DNA of 64,000 nt. It comes from Nannocystis pusilla (GTDB lineage Bacteria > Myxococcota_A > Polyangia > Nannocystales > Nannocystaceae). The notes beneath the pieces were generated by a model. The model made no database searches and had not been told where the DNA came from. It saw only the letters and a list, made by a program, of their open reading frames with translations. Shown piece by piece: positions 46,809 to 56,310 of the stretch. The position numbers were made by a program, and so were the translations under genes. Where the stretch lies: assembly GCF_026626665.1 (NCBI RefSeq), contig NZ_JAPNKE010000002.1, positions 414,501-478,500 of the forward strand. The letters run 5' to 3'. Numbering within the stretch: the stretch's first letter is position 1; each line of letters opens with the position of its first letter.

Positions 46809-48457
46809 GCGCGCGGACGCTGGCAGGTCTGCTGAAGGCGCGCGCCGAGAGCTGCGCCGAGGCGGTCGCGCTGCGCTGCCGGGTGAGCGGCGACGAATGG
46901 CGCGAGTACACGTGGGCGGGCTACTGGGACGGCGCCCGCCGGGCCGCCGCGGGGCTGTGGGCCCGCGGGGTCCGCCCCGGCGATCACCTGCTGATGCTGG
47001 TGACCGACGTCGAATCGGCGGTGCTGACATTGTTCGGGGCGTGGTCGATCGGCGCGGTGCCGATCCAGGTCGGGCTGCCGTTCCGCCTCACGGATGTCGC
47101 CGGCTTCATCGCCCAATTGGAGGACACCGCGGCCCGGCTCGACGCCCGCGCGCTGGTGCTGTCGGCGGCGCTGGCCCCGTTCGCGCCGACGTCGGCGGGG
47201 CTGCCGGTGCACGTGGCGGAGGAGCTGAGCGCGAGCGATCCGGTGGACGGGCTGCCGCACCCCGACTCGTTCGCGGCCGACACGGCGCTGATTCAGCTGA
47301 CCAGCGGCAGCACCGGCGAGCCGCGCGGGGTGGTGCTGACGCACGAGCGACTGCTGCGCCACCTGGCGTGCATGAGCCGGGTGCTGCCGAGCCACGAGGC
47401 TTCGGTGGCGGTGTCGTGGCTGCCGCTGCACCACGACATGGGGCTCATCGGCGGGCTGCTGTTCCCGTTTTACAACGGCTTCGTCGCCAACATGATGTCG
47501 CCGCTCGACTTCCGCGCGCGGCCGCTGGTGTGGCTGGAGGCGATGGCGCGGTTCAAGGCGACGATCTGCGCGGCGCCGCCTTCCGCCTACGCGATGCTGC
47601 TGCGGCTGGCGCCGAAGGCGATCGCGGCCGGCCACGACCTGTCGGCGTGGGAGTGCGCGATGATCGGGGCCGAGCCGATCGCGGCGCCGCTGCTGCGCCG
47701 CTTCGCCGACGCGTTCGCGCCGGTCGGCTTCCGCGCGGAGGCGTTCTTTCCGGTCTATGGATTGGCGGAGGCGACGGTGGCGGTGAGCTTCCCGCGCCTT
47801 CTGGCGCCGACGCGGGTGCTGCGGGTCGATCGCGCGGCGCTCGAGCGCGACGGGTCGGTGACGCCGTCCGAGGAGGCCCACGCGCTCGAGCTGGTGGCGG
47901 TGGGTCGAGCGATCCCGGAGACCAAGTTGCGCATCGTCGACGCGGCGGGCGAGCTGCTCCCGGAGCGCCGGGTCGGCGAGATCCGCGTGTGCGCCTCGAC
48001 GCTGATGCAGGGCTATTACAAGGACCCCGCGGCCACCGAGGCGGCGCTGGCGGAGGGCTGGCTGCGCACCGGCGACCTCGGCTTCGTCGACCGCGGCGAG
48101 CTGTTCATCACCGGTCGTTGCAAGGACATCATCATCCGCGGCGGGCTCAACCTGATCCCGTCGGTGATCGAGGACATCGCCGCCGAGGTCGAGGGCGTGC
48201 GCGCGGGCGGGGTCGCGGCGGTGGGGGTGCGCGATCCGGAGCTCGAGACCGAGGTCGCGTACCTGGTCGTCGAGACACGTCTCGAAGGACAGGAACAAAA
48301 GGACCTGCGGGCGCGCCTCGACGCGGCGTTGCAGCTGCGCGGCGTCACGGTCGATCGCATCGTCATGGTGACCCCGGGCGCGCTGCCGAAGACGACCAGC
48401 GGCAAGCTGCGGCGCGGCGAGATCGCGGCGGCGCTCGGCCGCGGCGAGCTGCTGTGA
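46805..48457 (+). CDS. Fatty acyl-AMP ligase (FAAL-type)
   Basis: A 550-residue adenylate-forming enzyme. Core motifs are intact: LTSGSTGEPRG (165-175), SWLPLHHDMGLIG, YGLAEAT, RTGDLGF, GRCKDIIIRGG and the catalytic Lys in PKTTSGKLRR. The HHDMGLIGGLL...MSPLDF pattern is that of fatty acyl-AMP ligases, which pass the acyl group to a carrier protein rather than to CoA. GTG 46805 overlaps the methyltransferase stop (GTGA). Together with the ACP two genes up it should activate a free fatty acid and load the carrier. A hairpin covers its 3' end, so the operon likely ends here. Confidence 0.92.
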   Translation: MSARTLAGLLKARAESCAEAVALRCRVSGDEWREYTWAGYWDGARRAAAGLWARGVRPGDHLLMLVTDVESAVLTLFGAWSIGAVPIQVGLPFRLTDVAGFIAQLEDTAARLDARALVLSAALAPFAPTSAGLPVHVAEELSASDPVDGLPHPDSFAADTALIQLTSGSTGEPRGVVLTHERLLRHLACMSRVLPSHEASVAVSWLPLHHDMGLIGGLLFPFYNGFVANMMSPLDFRARPLVWLEAMARFKATICAAPPSAYAMLLRLAPKAIAAGHDLSAWECAMIGAEPIAAPLLRRFADAFAPVGFRAEAFFPVYGLAEATVAVSFPRLLAPTRVLRVDRAALERDGSVTPSEEAHALELVAVGRAIPETKLRIVDAAGELLPERRVGEIRVCASTLMQGYYKDPAATEAALAEGWLRTGDLGFVDRGELFITGRCKDIIIRGGLNLIPSVIEDIAAEVEGVRAGGVAAVGVRDPELETEVAYLVVETRLEGQEQKDLRARLDAALQLRGVTVDRIVMVTPGALPKTTSGKLRRGEIAAALGRGELL

Positions 48458-48518
48458 TTCGCCGGCGCGAGGTTCTCCTCAGACCAATAGGCTGATGGGA
48501 GCCTCGCGCTTCACAGCA
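48450..48518 (+). terminator. Extended hairpin at the end of the ACP-MT-FAAL operon
   Basis: Outer stem TGCTGTGA (48450-48457, including the ligase stop) with TCACAGCA (48511-48518), and inner stem GCGCGAGG (48465-48472) with CCTCGCGC (48502-48509), with TCAG/CTGA near the loop ACCAATAGG. No T tract, but the nested perfect stems exactly at the operon end argue for termination or RNA protection. Confidence 0.5.
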
Positions 48519-48617
48519 CGGGGGGGCGGCTGAGCCGGGATGGCGGGCAAGCGGCGCTCGGGTCGCGTGACCTCTGACGCGAGCGACCGCTCGCATCAGC
48601 CGGCGTGAAACGTGCTG

Positions 48618-49466
48618 TCAGGCGAGGAATTCGAGGACGCGCGCGCGCCACGGCTCGGGGGCCTCGATGGCCACCGTGTGCCCGACGTCGGGCAGCACCT
48701 CGACGCGCGCAGGGGTCGGAAACGCGGCCGCGAGGGCCTCCAGCTCGCTGGGCGAGGCCAGGCGGTCGAGCTCGCCGGCCAGCAGCAGGACGGGGGCCCG
48801 CACTCGCGGCGCGAGCTTCAGCGGCGCCCACAGCGAGTCGGGCCCGTCGTCCAGAGTCTGCGCGAACAGGGCGGCGGTGTTTTCATAAGCGTTGCGCCGC
48901 ACGGTAGCCTTGACGAAGGCGGCGAGCACCGACTCGTTGGCCTCGAGGTAACGCGGGCCGAGTGTGTCGGCCAGGCTGAGCCATGCCAGCGCCTCGAGGT
49001 CGCCGGTCCCGAGCGCCTCGCGCCAGGCGCGGAGGATCACCCGCGCGAGCGCCCCGCGACCGGCGCCGACGCCCGACAGCACCAGCCGCCGCACCCGCTC
49101 GGGGCGCTCCGCCGCGATGCCGAGCGCGATGCGGCCGCCGAACGAGAAGCCGCACAGGTCGACCGGCTCGGTCACGCCGAGCGCGTCGAGCAAATGCTCG
49201 AAGTCGCCGACGTGGACCGGCGGCGACACGTCGCGCGTGGCGAGCCGCGTCTGGCCTTGCCCGCGCGCCTCGTATACGAGCACCGGCCGCTGCGCCGACA
49301 GGGGCCGGACCTGCGCGCCCCAGCTGGCCAGGGTCTGGGTCATGCCGCCGACGATCACGAGCGGCGGCGCGGTCCCGTCGCTCGGCCCCGGGTGGCGATC
49401 GATCTGCACCTGGCCCACGGCTCCCGGACCGGCGACAGGGTCGGGGATGGTGATCGGCTCGGGCAC
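48618..49466 (-). CDS. Alpha/beta hydrolase
   Basis: A 282-residue alpha/beta-fold hydrolase. The nucleophile elbow is GFSFGGR (Ser 108), the acid is in LLLAGELDRLASP and the base in DVGHTVAIE. The oxyanion region VIVGGMTQTLASW replaces the usual HG-x-x motif. GTG 49466 starts the domain; the longer open frame has no support. Such enzymes are esterases, thioesterases or lactonases. It converges with the acyl-AMP ligase operon, so a role in releasing the modified acyl group is possible but only by position. Confidence 0.83.
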   Translation of the reverse strand: MPEPITIPDPVAGPGAVGQVQIDRHPGPSDGTAPPLVIVGGMTQTLASWGAQVRPLSAQRPVLVYEARGQGQTRLATRDVSPPVHVGDFEHLLDALGVTEPVDLCGFSFGGRIALGIAAERPERVRRLVLSGVGAGRGALARVILRAWREALGTGDLEALAWLSLADTLGPRYLEANESVLAAFVKATVRRNAYENTAALFAQTLDDGPDSLWAPLKLAPRVRAPVLLLAGELDRLASPSELEALAAAFPTPARVEVLPDVGHTVAIEAPEPWRARVLEFLA

Positions 49467-50479
49467 GCGAAAGCGGAGAGTAGAGCCGCCTGCGCGCGGT
49501 TTCAAGGGGCCGCGGGTCCCACCAGCGCGGTGCCCCGGGCGCGTGGACGTGCTCGACGTCTGCGCACGTGCCGGAGGTGAACGAGCCGAGGTCGTGCTCG
49601 CGCTGCAGCTGCCAGGCGGCATGCATCGTGGGCGTCGTGCAGGCTCACCGCCTGCTGCGGATCGTGCAACCGCGGGAGGCAGTCCGCGCATGCAATGATG
49701 ATGGACAGGGGAGGGCCGAGAGGGAGCGCTCGTTCGCGCCGCGGGAATCTTCTGTCGCACGGCGCGGCCACATGCGCTGCCAGGGGGTGCGTACTGCCCA
49801 GAGTATGTCGTGCGATTCACGCGTTGCAGGCGTCACGCGAATCATGAGACCGGCTCTCCGGTCGGCAGGCCGCGCGAGCGAGCGACCGGGATGTTGGGTG
49901 GTGTTTCGAGGCCACTACGGTGCTGGCGAGGGCGTTCGGGGCGGTAGATCTGCGGTGCTCGCCGGTGGACGCGTGTCCGAAGACTCGTGGTTTGGGCGCG
50001 GAACGATTGTGTCATTCTCGCGACAAACCGGTAATGCTCGGCGGAATGCCGTTCCGCGCGGAGAGTGGACCCCTTGCGGGGGAAAATCACGATCCGCGTG
50101 GCGCGAACCCGACGACGTTTGTCACGCAGGTGTGACAATAAAGCCATCGTTCTGCAAACTCGGCCTGACACCTTCGCGGCGGCGCCGAAGCCTGCGAGAC
50201 GGCGTCGGACGGCGGAATTACCCGGCGTCGACGGGACTCAGCCCGATCTCGCACCGGCCCGCTCCGTGACGATCGTGACCAGAACGTAACAAGGAACCGA
50301 GCCGCCGGCCCTGGCCGAGCGGAGCCCGCGCAGGCGCTCTCGCTAGCGCGGGGAGGCGATGACCGGGCGGCCCGAAGCGACCGCCGGGACGAGTCTTCGC
50401 CGCAGCGTCGGCCGACGTCACCGCCGTCGTCGCCCGATCGAGGCCTTGTTTTGTCAGCACCGCACCCGCCGAGACTCCG
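49467..50479. other. Long intergenic stretch without a supported gene
   Basis: About 1 kb between the hydrolase and the first DUF2490 gene. No signal, family match, repeat copy or clear hairpin was found. On the minus strand about 49560-49690 a Cys/His-containing stretch split over two frames (CADCLPRLHDPQQAVSLHDA, then AWQLQREHDLGSFTSGTC) looks slightly protein-like but has no start and no recognised family. Confidence 0.45.
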
Positions 50480-51373
50480 ATGATTCGCCGCCGCCGATTC
50501 GTGTCCTCGCGCTCGCTCCAAGTCGCCGCCGGCCTCGCCGCGGTCCTCGCCGGGGGGCAGGCACGCGCGGCCGCTCCGCCCGAGCCGGACCTCGAGATGT
50601 GGAGTCAGGTGCTCATCGACGCCAACCTCGACGCGCGGGCGAAGGGCCTGCGGCTGTCGCTCGACCTGCAGATGCGGCGGATGAACGCGCCGCTGCAGTA
50701 CATCAAGGACATGTCGGGGACGGTGACGGAGACGCGGCAGAACCCGAACACCGTGGCCATCGTGCGCCCGGCGATCGGGTACATGTGGGCCAAGTGGGGC
50801 GGGCTGTTCCTCGGCTACGCGTGGCAGCCGGACTTCTTCGACGACCGCGCGGTCGCTCGCGTCAAGAACATCGACGAGCACCGCATCTACACGCAGTTCA
50901 ACCTGCGCTGGCAACGAGAGGGCCGCTTCGACCTCGGCTGGCGCAGCCGGCTGGAGCACCGGGTCCGCTTCCACGGGCCGGGCAGCGACGACATCGTCGA
51001 CGGCGAGCCGCAGGACAAGGGGCTGTCCCGCTGGGCCCACCGGTTCCGCCAGCAGGTCCGCTTCGCCGTCCACTTCAAGAAGGACGCCCCGTGGCAGTTC
51101 ATCGTCTGGGACGAGTTCTTCTTCCACCTCAACGAGACGGCCTTCACGACGCAGCGCGGGTTCGACCAGAACCGCGCGTTCGTCGGCATCGGCTACGACA
51201 CCAAGCCGGTGCGCGTCGAGGTCGGCTACCTCAATCAATACGTGCGCCGCTTCCACGACCCCGATCAGCTGAATCACGTGTTCGCGCTGAACTTCATCAT
51301 CAAGCTCGGCCACGCCAAGCACGCGCCCGCGCCCGCTCAGCCGGCGCCCGTCCAGCCGCCGCCGCATCCCTGA
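50480..51373 (+). CDS. DUF2490 outer-membrane barrel protein, copy 1
   Basis: A 297-residue exported protein with a signal peptide (cut after GGQARAAA) and a DUF2490-type beta barrel. Long alternating strands are seen (RFAVHFKKDAPWQFIVWDEF, FDQNRAFVGIGYDTKPVRVE) with the typical VGYLNQY and a C-terminal strand NHVFALNFIIKLG before a Pro-rich tail. The family is of unknown function. ATG 50480 opens the signal. A close paralogue follows about 325 bases later, so the pair arose by tandem duplication; the spacer (51374-51697) holds nothing recognised. Confidence 0.82.
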   Translation: MIRRRRFVSSRSLQVAAGLAAVLAGGQARAAAPPEPDLEMWSQVLIDANLDARAKGLRLSLDLQMRRMNAPLQYIKDMSGTVTETRQNPNTVAIVRPAIGYMWAKWGGLFLGYAWQPDFFDDRAVARVKNIDEHRIYTQFNLRWQREGRFDLGWRSRLEHRVRFHGPGSDDIVDGEPQDKGLSRWAHRFRQQVRFAVHFKKDAPWQFIVWDEFFFHLNETAFTTQRGFDQNRAFVGIGYDTKPVRVEVGYLNQYVRRFHDPDQLNHVFALNFIIKLGHAKHAPAPAQPAPVQPPPHP

Positions 51374-51697
51374 CCGCGGGCTTCGTTCGAGCAGACCGAC
51401 CGCAGGGAATGACGCGACCGTCGACGGCGTGACGATCGGCGCGCTCGCGCCTCGGGAGAATCGTCGGTGTGGCGATTCGCCGGAGCGTCGCGGCCGGCCG
51501 TGAAGGCGCCGCCCGATCGGCGCGGCGGGCGTCGCGTGGCGCGGGCCGCTGCTCGCTCGTTCGCAGCGGCGGCTGCGCAGGATCCGGCGAGGCGGCGAAT
51601 CATTCGCCTCGCGCGGCGCGCAGGCGCGATCGCGCGCGATGTCCCGGTCGTCGCGCCGGGGTCGGGCCTTGTTGGTCGGCCCCGTGCCGGGGCTGCC

Positions 51698-52569
51698 ATG
51701 ATTCGCCGCCCATCGCGCCTGCTCCCGCTCGTCGTCGGCGTCGCCGCGCTCGTCGCCGGCGGACCGGCCGGCGCGACCACGCCGCCCGAGCCGGACGTGG
51801 GTATCTGGAATCAGGTGATGCTCGACGGCAACCTCGACGCCAAGGCCAAGGGTTTGCGCCTCCAGCTCGACTTTCACCTGCGGCGGATGAACTCCCCGCT
51901 GCAATACATCCGGGACATGGCGGGGCAAATCGTGGAGACGCGGCAGAACCCCAACACGTTCGTCGTGGTGCGGCCGGCCATCGGCTATATGTGGGCCAAG
52001 TGGGGCGGGCTGTTCGCCGGTTACATCTGGCTGCCCGACTTCTTCGACGACCCCGAGTTCGCGCGCACCCGCAACGTCGACGAGCACCGCATCTACACCC
52101 AGCTGACGCTGCGCTGGGCGGTGGAGGGCCGCTTCGACATCAACTGGCGCAACCGCGTGGAGCACCGGATCCGCACCCACGGCCTCGGCAGCGACGATGT
52201 CGTCGACGGGGTGCCGCAGACGATGGGGATGAGCCGCTGGGCCCACCGGTTCCGCCAGCAGCTCCGCGTCGCCATCAATTTCAAAGAGACGCGCCGTGGC
52301 AGCTCCTGTTGTACGACGAGTTCTTCTTTCACCTGACCCGCACCGCGTATACCGAGCCCGGCTTCGATCAGAACCGGATCTTCGTCGGCCTGGCGTACGA
52401 CACCAAGCCGGTCCGCGTCGAGTTCGGCTACCTCAATCAGTACATCGTCCGCCCGCGCGACCCGGACAACAGCAATCACCTGTTCTCGCTGGCGTTCATC
52501 ATCAAGCTGGCGCCGGGGCAGAAAAAGGCGTCGGCCGCGAATCAGGCCGCGCCGGCGCCGAGGCGCTGA
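51698..52569 (+). CDS. DUF2490 outer-membrane barrel protein, copy 2, one frameshift as read
   Basis: About 290 residues, strongly similar to the preceding gene along its length (for instance both have MWAKWGGLF, YIWLPDFFDD or YAWQPDFFDD, RWAHRFRQQ). Signal peptide ends at GPAGATT. The frame breaks near 52293 after INFK; one more A in the AAA run gives K-R-D-A-P-W-Q, exactly matching copy 1 (FKKDAPWQ). Ends with NHLFSLAFIIKLA and a short basic tail at 52569. The paralogue makes the frameshift almost certainly a sequencing slip. Function unknown. Confidence 0.82.
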
Positions 52570-53657
52570 CCGGGCGTGACGGGCAGCCGCGCGCCGTCGC
52601 ATGTATGATGAGACATGCCCTTATGGTCATGTCTCACATCATGCCTGAGGCCCGAATACCGCTCGCTGTCGAGGTGGGCCATCATCGGCGCCGGGTAGCG
52701 CTCGCCGGCCACTTCCGTCGCGGGCACTGCGGTCTCGAGCGCCGCGACCTCGGCCGGCGTCAGCGCGATCGCCAGGGCGGCGATGCTGTCGGCGATCTGC
52801 TGCGGCGTGCGCGAGCCGATCGTCGGGATCACCGTCACGCCCTGCGCGGCGCCCTTGGCCCGCGCCCAGGCGATGGCGAGCTGCGCGGGCGAGACGTCGC
52901 GGTCTTTGGCCAGGCGGTGCAGGGCTGCGACGAGGGGCTGGTTCTTGGCCGCGTTGTCGCCGGAGAAGCGGGGCAGGTGGGCCCGCATGTCGTCGCCCGT
53001 CGGCTTGCTGCCGGTGAGCAGCCCGCGCGACAGCACCCCGTAGGCCGTCATCGCCATGCCGTGGGTGCGCAGCGCCGGGATGATCGTCGCCTCGGGGCCG
53101 CGGCTCGCCAGGCCGTACTCGATCTGCAGGTCGCACAGCGGGTGCACCGCGGCGGCGCGGGCGATCGTCTCGGCGCCGACCTCCGACAGGCTGATGTAGC
53201 GGACGTAGCCGGCCTTCACCATCTCGGCGAGCGCGCCGATGGTGTCCTCGATCGGCACGCGCGGGTCGAGGCGGGCCGGGCGGTAGATGTCGATGTAGTC
53301 GACGCCGAGGCGCGTGAGGCTGTAGGCCAGCGCGCTCTTGCTCGCGGCCGGGCTGGCGTCGAAGCCGAGGAACGCGCCGTCGGGCCCGCGCAGGCCGCCG
53401 TACTTGACGCTGAGCAGGACGCGGTCGCGGCGGTCGGCGATCGCCTTGCCGACCAGCAGCTCGTTCTTGCCCATGCCATAGAAGTCGCCGGTGTCGAGCA
53501 CATTGACGCCGCGCTCGAGCGCGGCGTGGATGGTGGCGACGCCCTCCGCGTCGTCGTGCTTGCCGTACCAGCTGCCGGCGCCGAGGCCCATGCAGCCGAG
53601 AGCGAGCGGGAAGACGGCGGGGCCGTGCGTACCGAGCTTCGTTGTCCGAGTCGTCAT
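52542..53657 (-). CDS. Aldo/keto reductase
   Basis: A 371-residue (as read) NADPH-dependent oxidoreductase of the AKR superfamily. Typical features: LGCMGLGAGSWYG, catalytic Asp/Tyr in VLDTGDFYGMG, Lys in LLSVKYG, and the cofactor end VIPTIGSRTPQQIADS. The family normally ends near MAHLDSER; here about 38 extra residues run through repeat site e and into the DUF2490 3' end. One more G near 52657 would end the protein at TGA 52639, just before the repeat, so the tail is probably an artefact. The start at ATG 53657 is 49 bases from the divergent LysR gene, which likely controls it. Confidence 0.9.
   Translation of the reverse strand: MTTRTTKLGTHGPAVFPLALGCMGLGAGSWYGKHDDAEGVATIHAALERGVNVLDTGDFYGMGKNELLVGKAIADRRDRVLLSVKYGGLRGPDGAFLGFDASPAASKSALAYSLTRLGVDYIDIYRPARLDPRVPIEDTIGALAEMVKAGYVRYISLSEVGAETIARAAAVHPLCDLQIEYGLASRGPEATIIPALRTHGMAMTAYGVLSRGLLTGSKPTGDDMRAHLPRFSGDNAAKNQPLVAALHRLAKDRDVSPAQLAIAWARAKGAAQGVTVIPTIGSRTPQQIADSIAALAIALTPAEVAALETAVPATEVAGERYPAPMMAHLDSERYSGLRHDVRHDHKGMSHHTCDGARLPVTPGQRLGAGAA
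52600..52645. repeat. 14-base CATG units (site e)
   Basis: CATG cores at 52600, 52614 and 52628 in 14-base register, the last pair forming GACATG CCC TTAT GGT CATGTC. A fourth CATG at 52640 is 12 bases on. It lies between the DUF2490 end and the probable true end of the aldo/keto reductase gene. Confidence 0.65.
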
Positions 53658-53706
53658 GGGCCCCAACGTAGCCCCTGGCGCTTTATCTTCCCAGTGAATA
53701 GGATGA

Positions 53707-54627
53707 ATGCGACACATGAACAACATTTATGGACGGGACCTCGACCTCAACCTGCTGCGCGTGTTCGCCGTCGTCGCGGAGGTCGGCAGTGTCACCGAGG
53801 CGGCCAAGCGGCTGTACCTGACGCAGCCGGCTGTCAGCGCGGCGCTGCGGCGGCTGACGACCGCCGTGGGCGCGCCGCTGTTCGTGCGCAGCGGTCGCGG
53901 GCTGGTGCTGACGAGCCGCGGCGAGCGCCTGCGGGCCGGCGTCCAGCCGCACCTGCAGCCGCTCATCGACGCAGCTCTGGCGGCTCCTTCGTTCGATCCG
54001 TCGACCAGCGAGCGCACCCTCCGGCTCGGCCTGTCCGACTCCACCGAGCTGTGGCTGCTGCCGCGCCTCTTGCAGGTGCTCGCGGTCGAGGCCCCGCGCA
54101 TGCGCGTGGTAGCGATCCCGGTCCAGTTTCGCACCGTGGGGGCCGCCCTCGCCGCGGGCCTCGACGCCGCGGTCACGGTCGCCGACGAGCTGCCGACCGC
54201 GATCCGGCGCGAGCGCCTGATCTCCGGCGGCTTCACCTGCCTGTTCGACCCGCGCCACGTCCGCCTGCGCAAGCTGACCGAGCGCGAGTACTTCGCCCAG
54301 GAGCACATCATCGTCTCGTACAACGGCGACCTGCGCGGGGTCGTCGAGGACTACCTCGGCAAGGCGCGGAACATCCGCTGCTCGGTCTCGTCGTTCGCCC
54401 ACCTCGGGGCGCTGATCGACGGCACGGCGATGCTGGCGACCATCCCGGCGCTGGTGGCCGAGCAGATCCGCGAGGTCCGGCCGCACCTCCGCACCGCGCC
54501 GCTGCCGTTCGCCATGCCGCTCGGGACCATGGAGCTGCTCTGGCCGGTCGCCACCGACGACGACCCGCCGTGCCGCTTCGCTCGCGCGCACATCAAGCAG
54601 ATCGCCCGGGCGGTGGCGGCGGATTGA
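53707..54627 (+). CDS. LysR-family transcription regulator
   Basis: A 306-residue regulator with an N-terminal winged helix-turn-helix (LLRVFAVVAEVGSVTEAAKR, LTQPAVSAALRRL) and a periplasmic-binding-like effector domain. LysR proteins usually activate a divergent gene when a small molecule binds. The aldo/keto reductase is divergent with only 49 bases between starts, the standard LysR target layout. ATG 53707 has AGGA four bases upstream; ATG 53716 is the other candidate. Effector unknown. Confidence 0.93.
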   Translation: MRHMNNIYGRDLDLNLLRVFAVVAEVGSVTEAAKRLYLTQPAVSAALRRLTTAVGAPLFVRSGRGLVLTSRGERLRAGVQPHLQPLIDAALAAPSFDPSTSERTLRLGLSDSTELWLLPRLLQVLAVEAPRMRVVAIPVQFRTVGAALAAGLDAAVTVADELPTAIRRERLISGGFTCLFDPRHVRLRKLTEREYFAQEHIIVSYNGDLRGVVEDYLGKARNIRCSVSSFAHLGALIDGTAMLATIPALVAEQIREVRPHLRTAPLPFAMPLGTMELLWPVATDDDPPCRFARAHIKQIARAVAAD

Positions 54628-54950
54628 GGGCGGCGAGTCGGCGCGACGAGATGTCTGATGGGACAGGTGATATCAATCGCCGGACAGCCGCGGTCGCGGT
54701 CTCGGGCGCTCCTGTCGCGAGGCGAAGGCTCGCCGGGACCCGGCACGATGCAATGACCCGTGGCATCCCCGAGGGGGAACATCCTGTGCGTCGAGGCAGG
54801 CGCGTCGAGGCAGGCGGCGGGCGAGTGAGGCAAGTCTTGCATCGCCGCAGCCACGCGGCGAGGCGCCGCGCGAGCCCGTGCTAGCGTGCGCGCGCGGTGC
54901 CGTCGATCGTCGCGCACCGCCGCGACAACCCCCATCCCCCCGCGATCACG
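54628..54950. other. Intergenic with one degenerate 14-base unit
   Basis: Spacer between the LysR gene and the TPR protein. GATGTCTGATGGGA (54650-54663) followed by CAGGTG looks like a degraded unit of the CATG repeat family. No gene supported. Confidence 0.45.
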
Positions 54951-56243
54951 ATGACGAAGAAGGCGAATCCCACCACCTCCACGCCGGGCGCCGGTGATCC
55001 GCTCGGACCGAAGCACGCCAAGCTGCTCGAGTTCCTCGCCACGCGCGGACAGGTCGAGTTCGACGCCAAGCAGGTCAAGCGCGGCCAGCAGCTGCTGAAG
55101 CAGGCCCGCGCCGAGCTGCTCGGGCCGCTGCCGAAGGACGCGACCGTGGCGATCTTCGACGGCTGGGTCCGGCGCGTCACGCTGAGCACGAGCGAGGCGG
55201 CGGCGCTGTGGCCCGAGATCGCGGCCGCCCCGGCGCTGGCGCAGCTCGAGGAGATCGAGCTGCGGATCGACGACGGGACGGAGGCGTGGGTCGAGGTCGC
55301 AAAGCGCCAGCCGCTGCGAGTCACGCGGTTTCACTTCAACGGCGACAACGTCGACCCGGACACCGGCGAGGTGCTCTCGGAGGACGAGAACTCGGGCCGC
55401 CTGGTGGCGGCCGCCAACGCGGTGGGCTACGCGACCGAGCTGGTGCTCGAGGTCTACTTCGACGACACGTCGTCGCTGGCCGGGCTCGGTCTGCCGGAGC
55501 TGACCTGCCTGTGGGTCAAGGCGATGAACTGCGGCCTCATCGAGCCCGACGCGGCGGTGATGGCCACGCTGAAAGAGGCCCGCCTGCCGCGGCTCGTGCG
55601 GCTCGGCTGGGAGAGCTACTTCTCGGTCGAGCCGGCGGTCGTGATCGCCCTGCTGCCGCACGTCACCGAGCTCGGCTTCTTCGGCAAAAACTCAAACGCG
55701 GTGCTGCCGGAGCTGGTCGCCGCGCGCCCGTCGCTGACCGCGATCGGGGTGCTCAGCCTGGACAGCGACGACCCCGACGCGCTCGACGACGACACGTTGC
55801 GCAAGCTCGGCGAGGGCAAGCGCCTGCTCGGGCCGCGCACCCGCTACGTGCAGGCTTTCAACGCGGGGTTCCGGATCTTGCACACCCTGGACCGCGCGGC
55901 CGACGGGACGGCGCAGTTCGCCGCGCTGCGCGGCCGCAACTGCCAGGACGCAGACGTGCACTTTCAGTACGGGACGGCGATCGAGGACGACCACGAGGCG
56001 GTAAACGCCTTCTGCGAGGCGCTGCTGCTCGACCCCGATCACGCGCCGACGCACAACAACCTCGGCAACGCGCTGGTCCGCCTCGGCCGCTGGCGCCCGG
56101 CGATCTGGCACCTCAAGCGCTACCTCGAGGTCGAACCGAGCTGGGCCTCGGGGTGGGAGAACATCGCCAAGGCCCACCGCGCGCTCGGCGAGGAGGAGGC
56201 GGCCCTGGCCGCCGAGGCGAACATCCCGCCGAAAGAGGCGTGA
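54951..56243 (+). CDS. Leucine-rich-like and TPR scaffold protein
   Basis: A 430-residue cytoplasmic protein. The first 300 or so residues have regular L..I..L spacing (VTRFHFNGDNVDPD, ELTCLWVKAMNCGL, LPRLVRLGWESYFSVEP, VTELGFFGKNSNAVLPEL) resembling leucine-rich repeats; the C-terminus has tetratricopeptide units (AVNAFCEALLLDPDHAPTHN, NLGNALVRLGRWRPAIWHL). No enzyme motif or signal. ATG 54951 is chosen as the first good start; an upstream GTG at 54897 is possible. Likely a protein-binding scaffold. It converges with the CnaB-like lipoprotein gene, with repeat site f between. Confidence 0.75.
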   Translation: MTKKANPTTSTPGAGDPLGPKHAKLLEFLATRGQVEFDAKQVKRGQQLLKQARAELLGPLPKDATVAIFDGWVRRVTLSTSEAAALWPEIAAAPALAQLEEIELRIDDGTEAWVEVAKRQPLRVTRFHFNGDNVDPDTGEVLSEDENSGRLVAAANAVGYATELVLEVYFDDTSSLAGLGLPELTCLWVKAMNCGLIEPDAAVMATLKEARLPRLVRLGWESYFSVEPAVVIALLPHVTELGFFGKNSNAVLPELVAARPSLTAIGVLSLDSDDPDALDDDTLRKLGEGKRLLGPRTRYVQAFNAGFRILHTLDRAADGTAQFAALRGRNCQDADVHFQYGTAIEDDHEAVNAFCEALLLDPDHAPTHNNLGNALVRLGRWRPAIWHLKRYLEVEPSWASGWENIAKAHRALGEEEAALAAEANIPPKEA

Positions 56244-56310
56244 GCCGCGGCGGCGGGAACGGCGGCGCGCCGCCGCCCGCGATGCCTCGATCGTCGGACC
56301 CCGCGAGCGG

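Noticed and set aside
49560..49690. Protein-like Cys/His stretch on the minus strand
   Set aside because: Split over two frames, with no start, stop or known family; not enough to call a gene.
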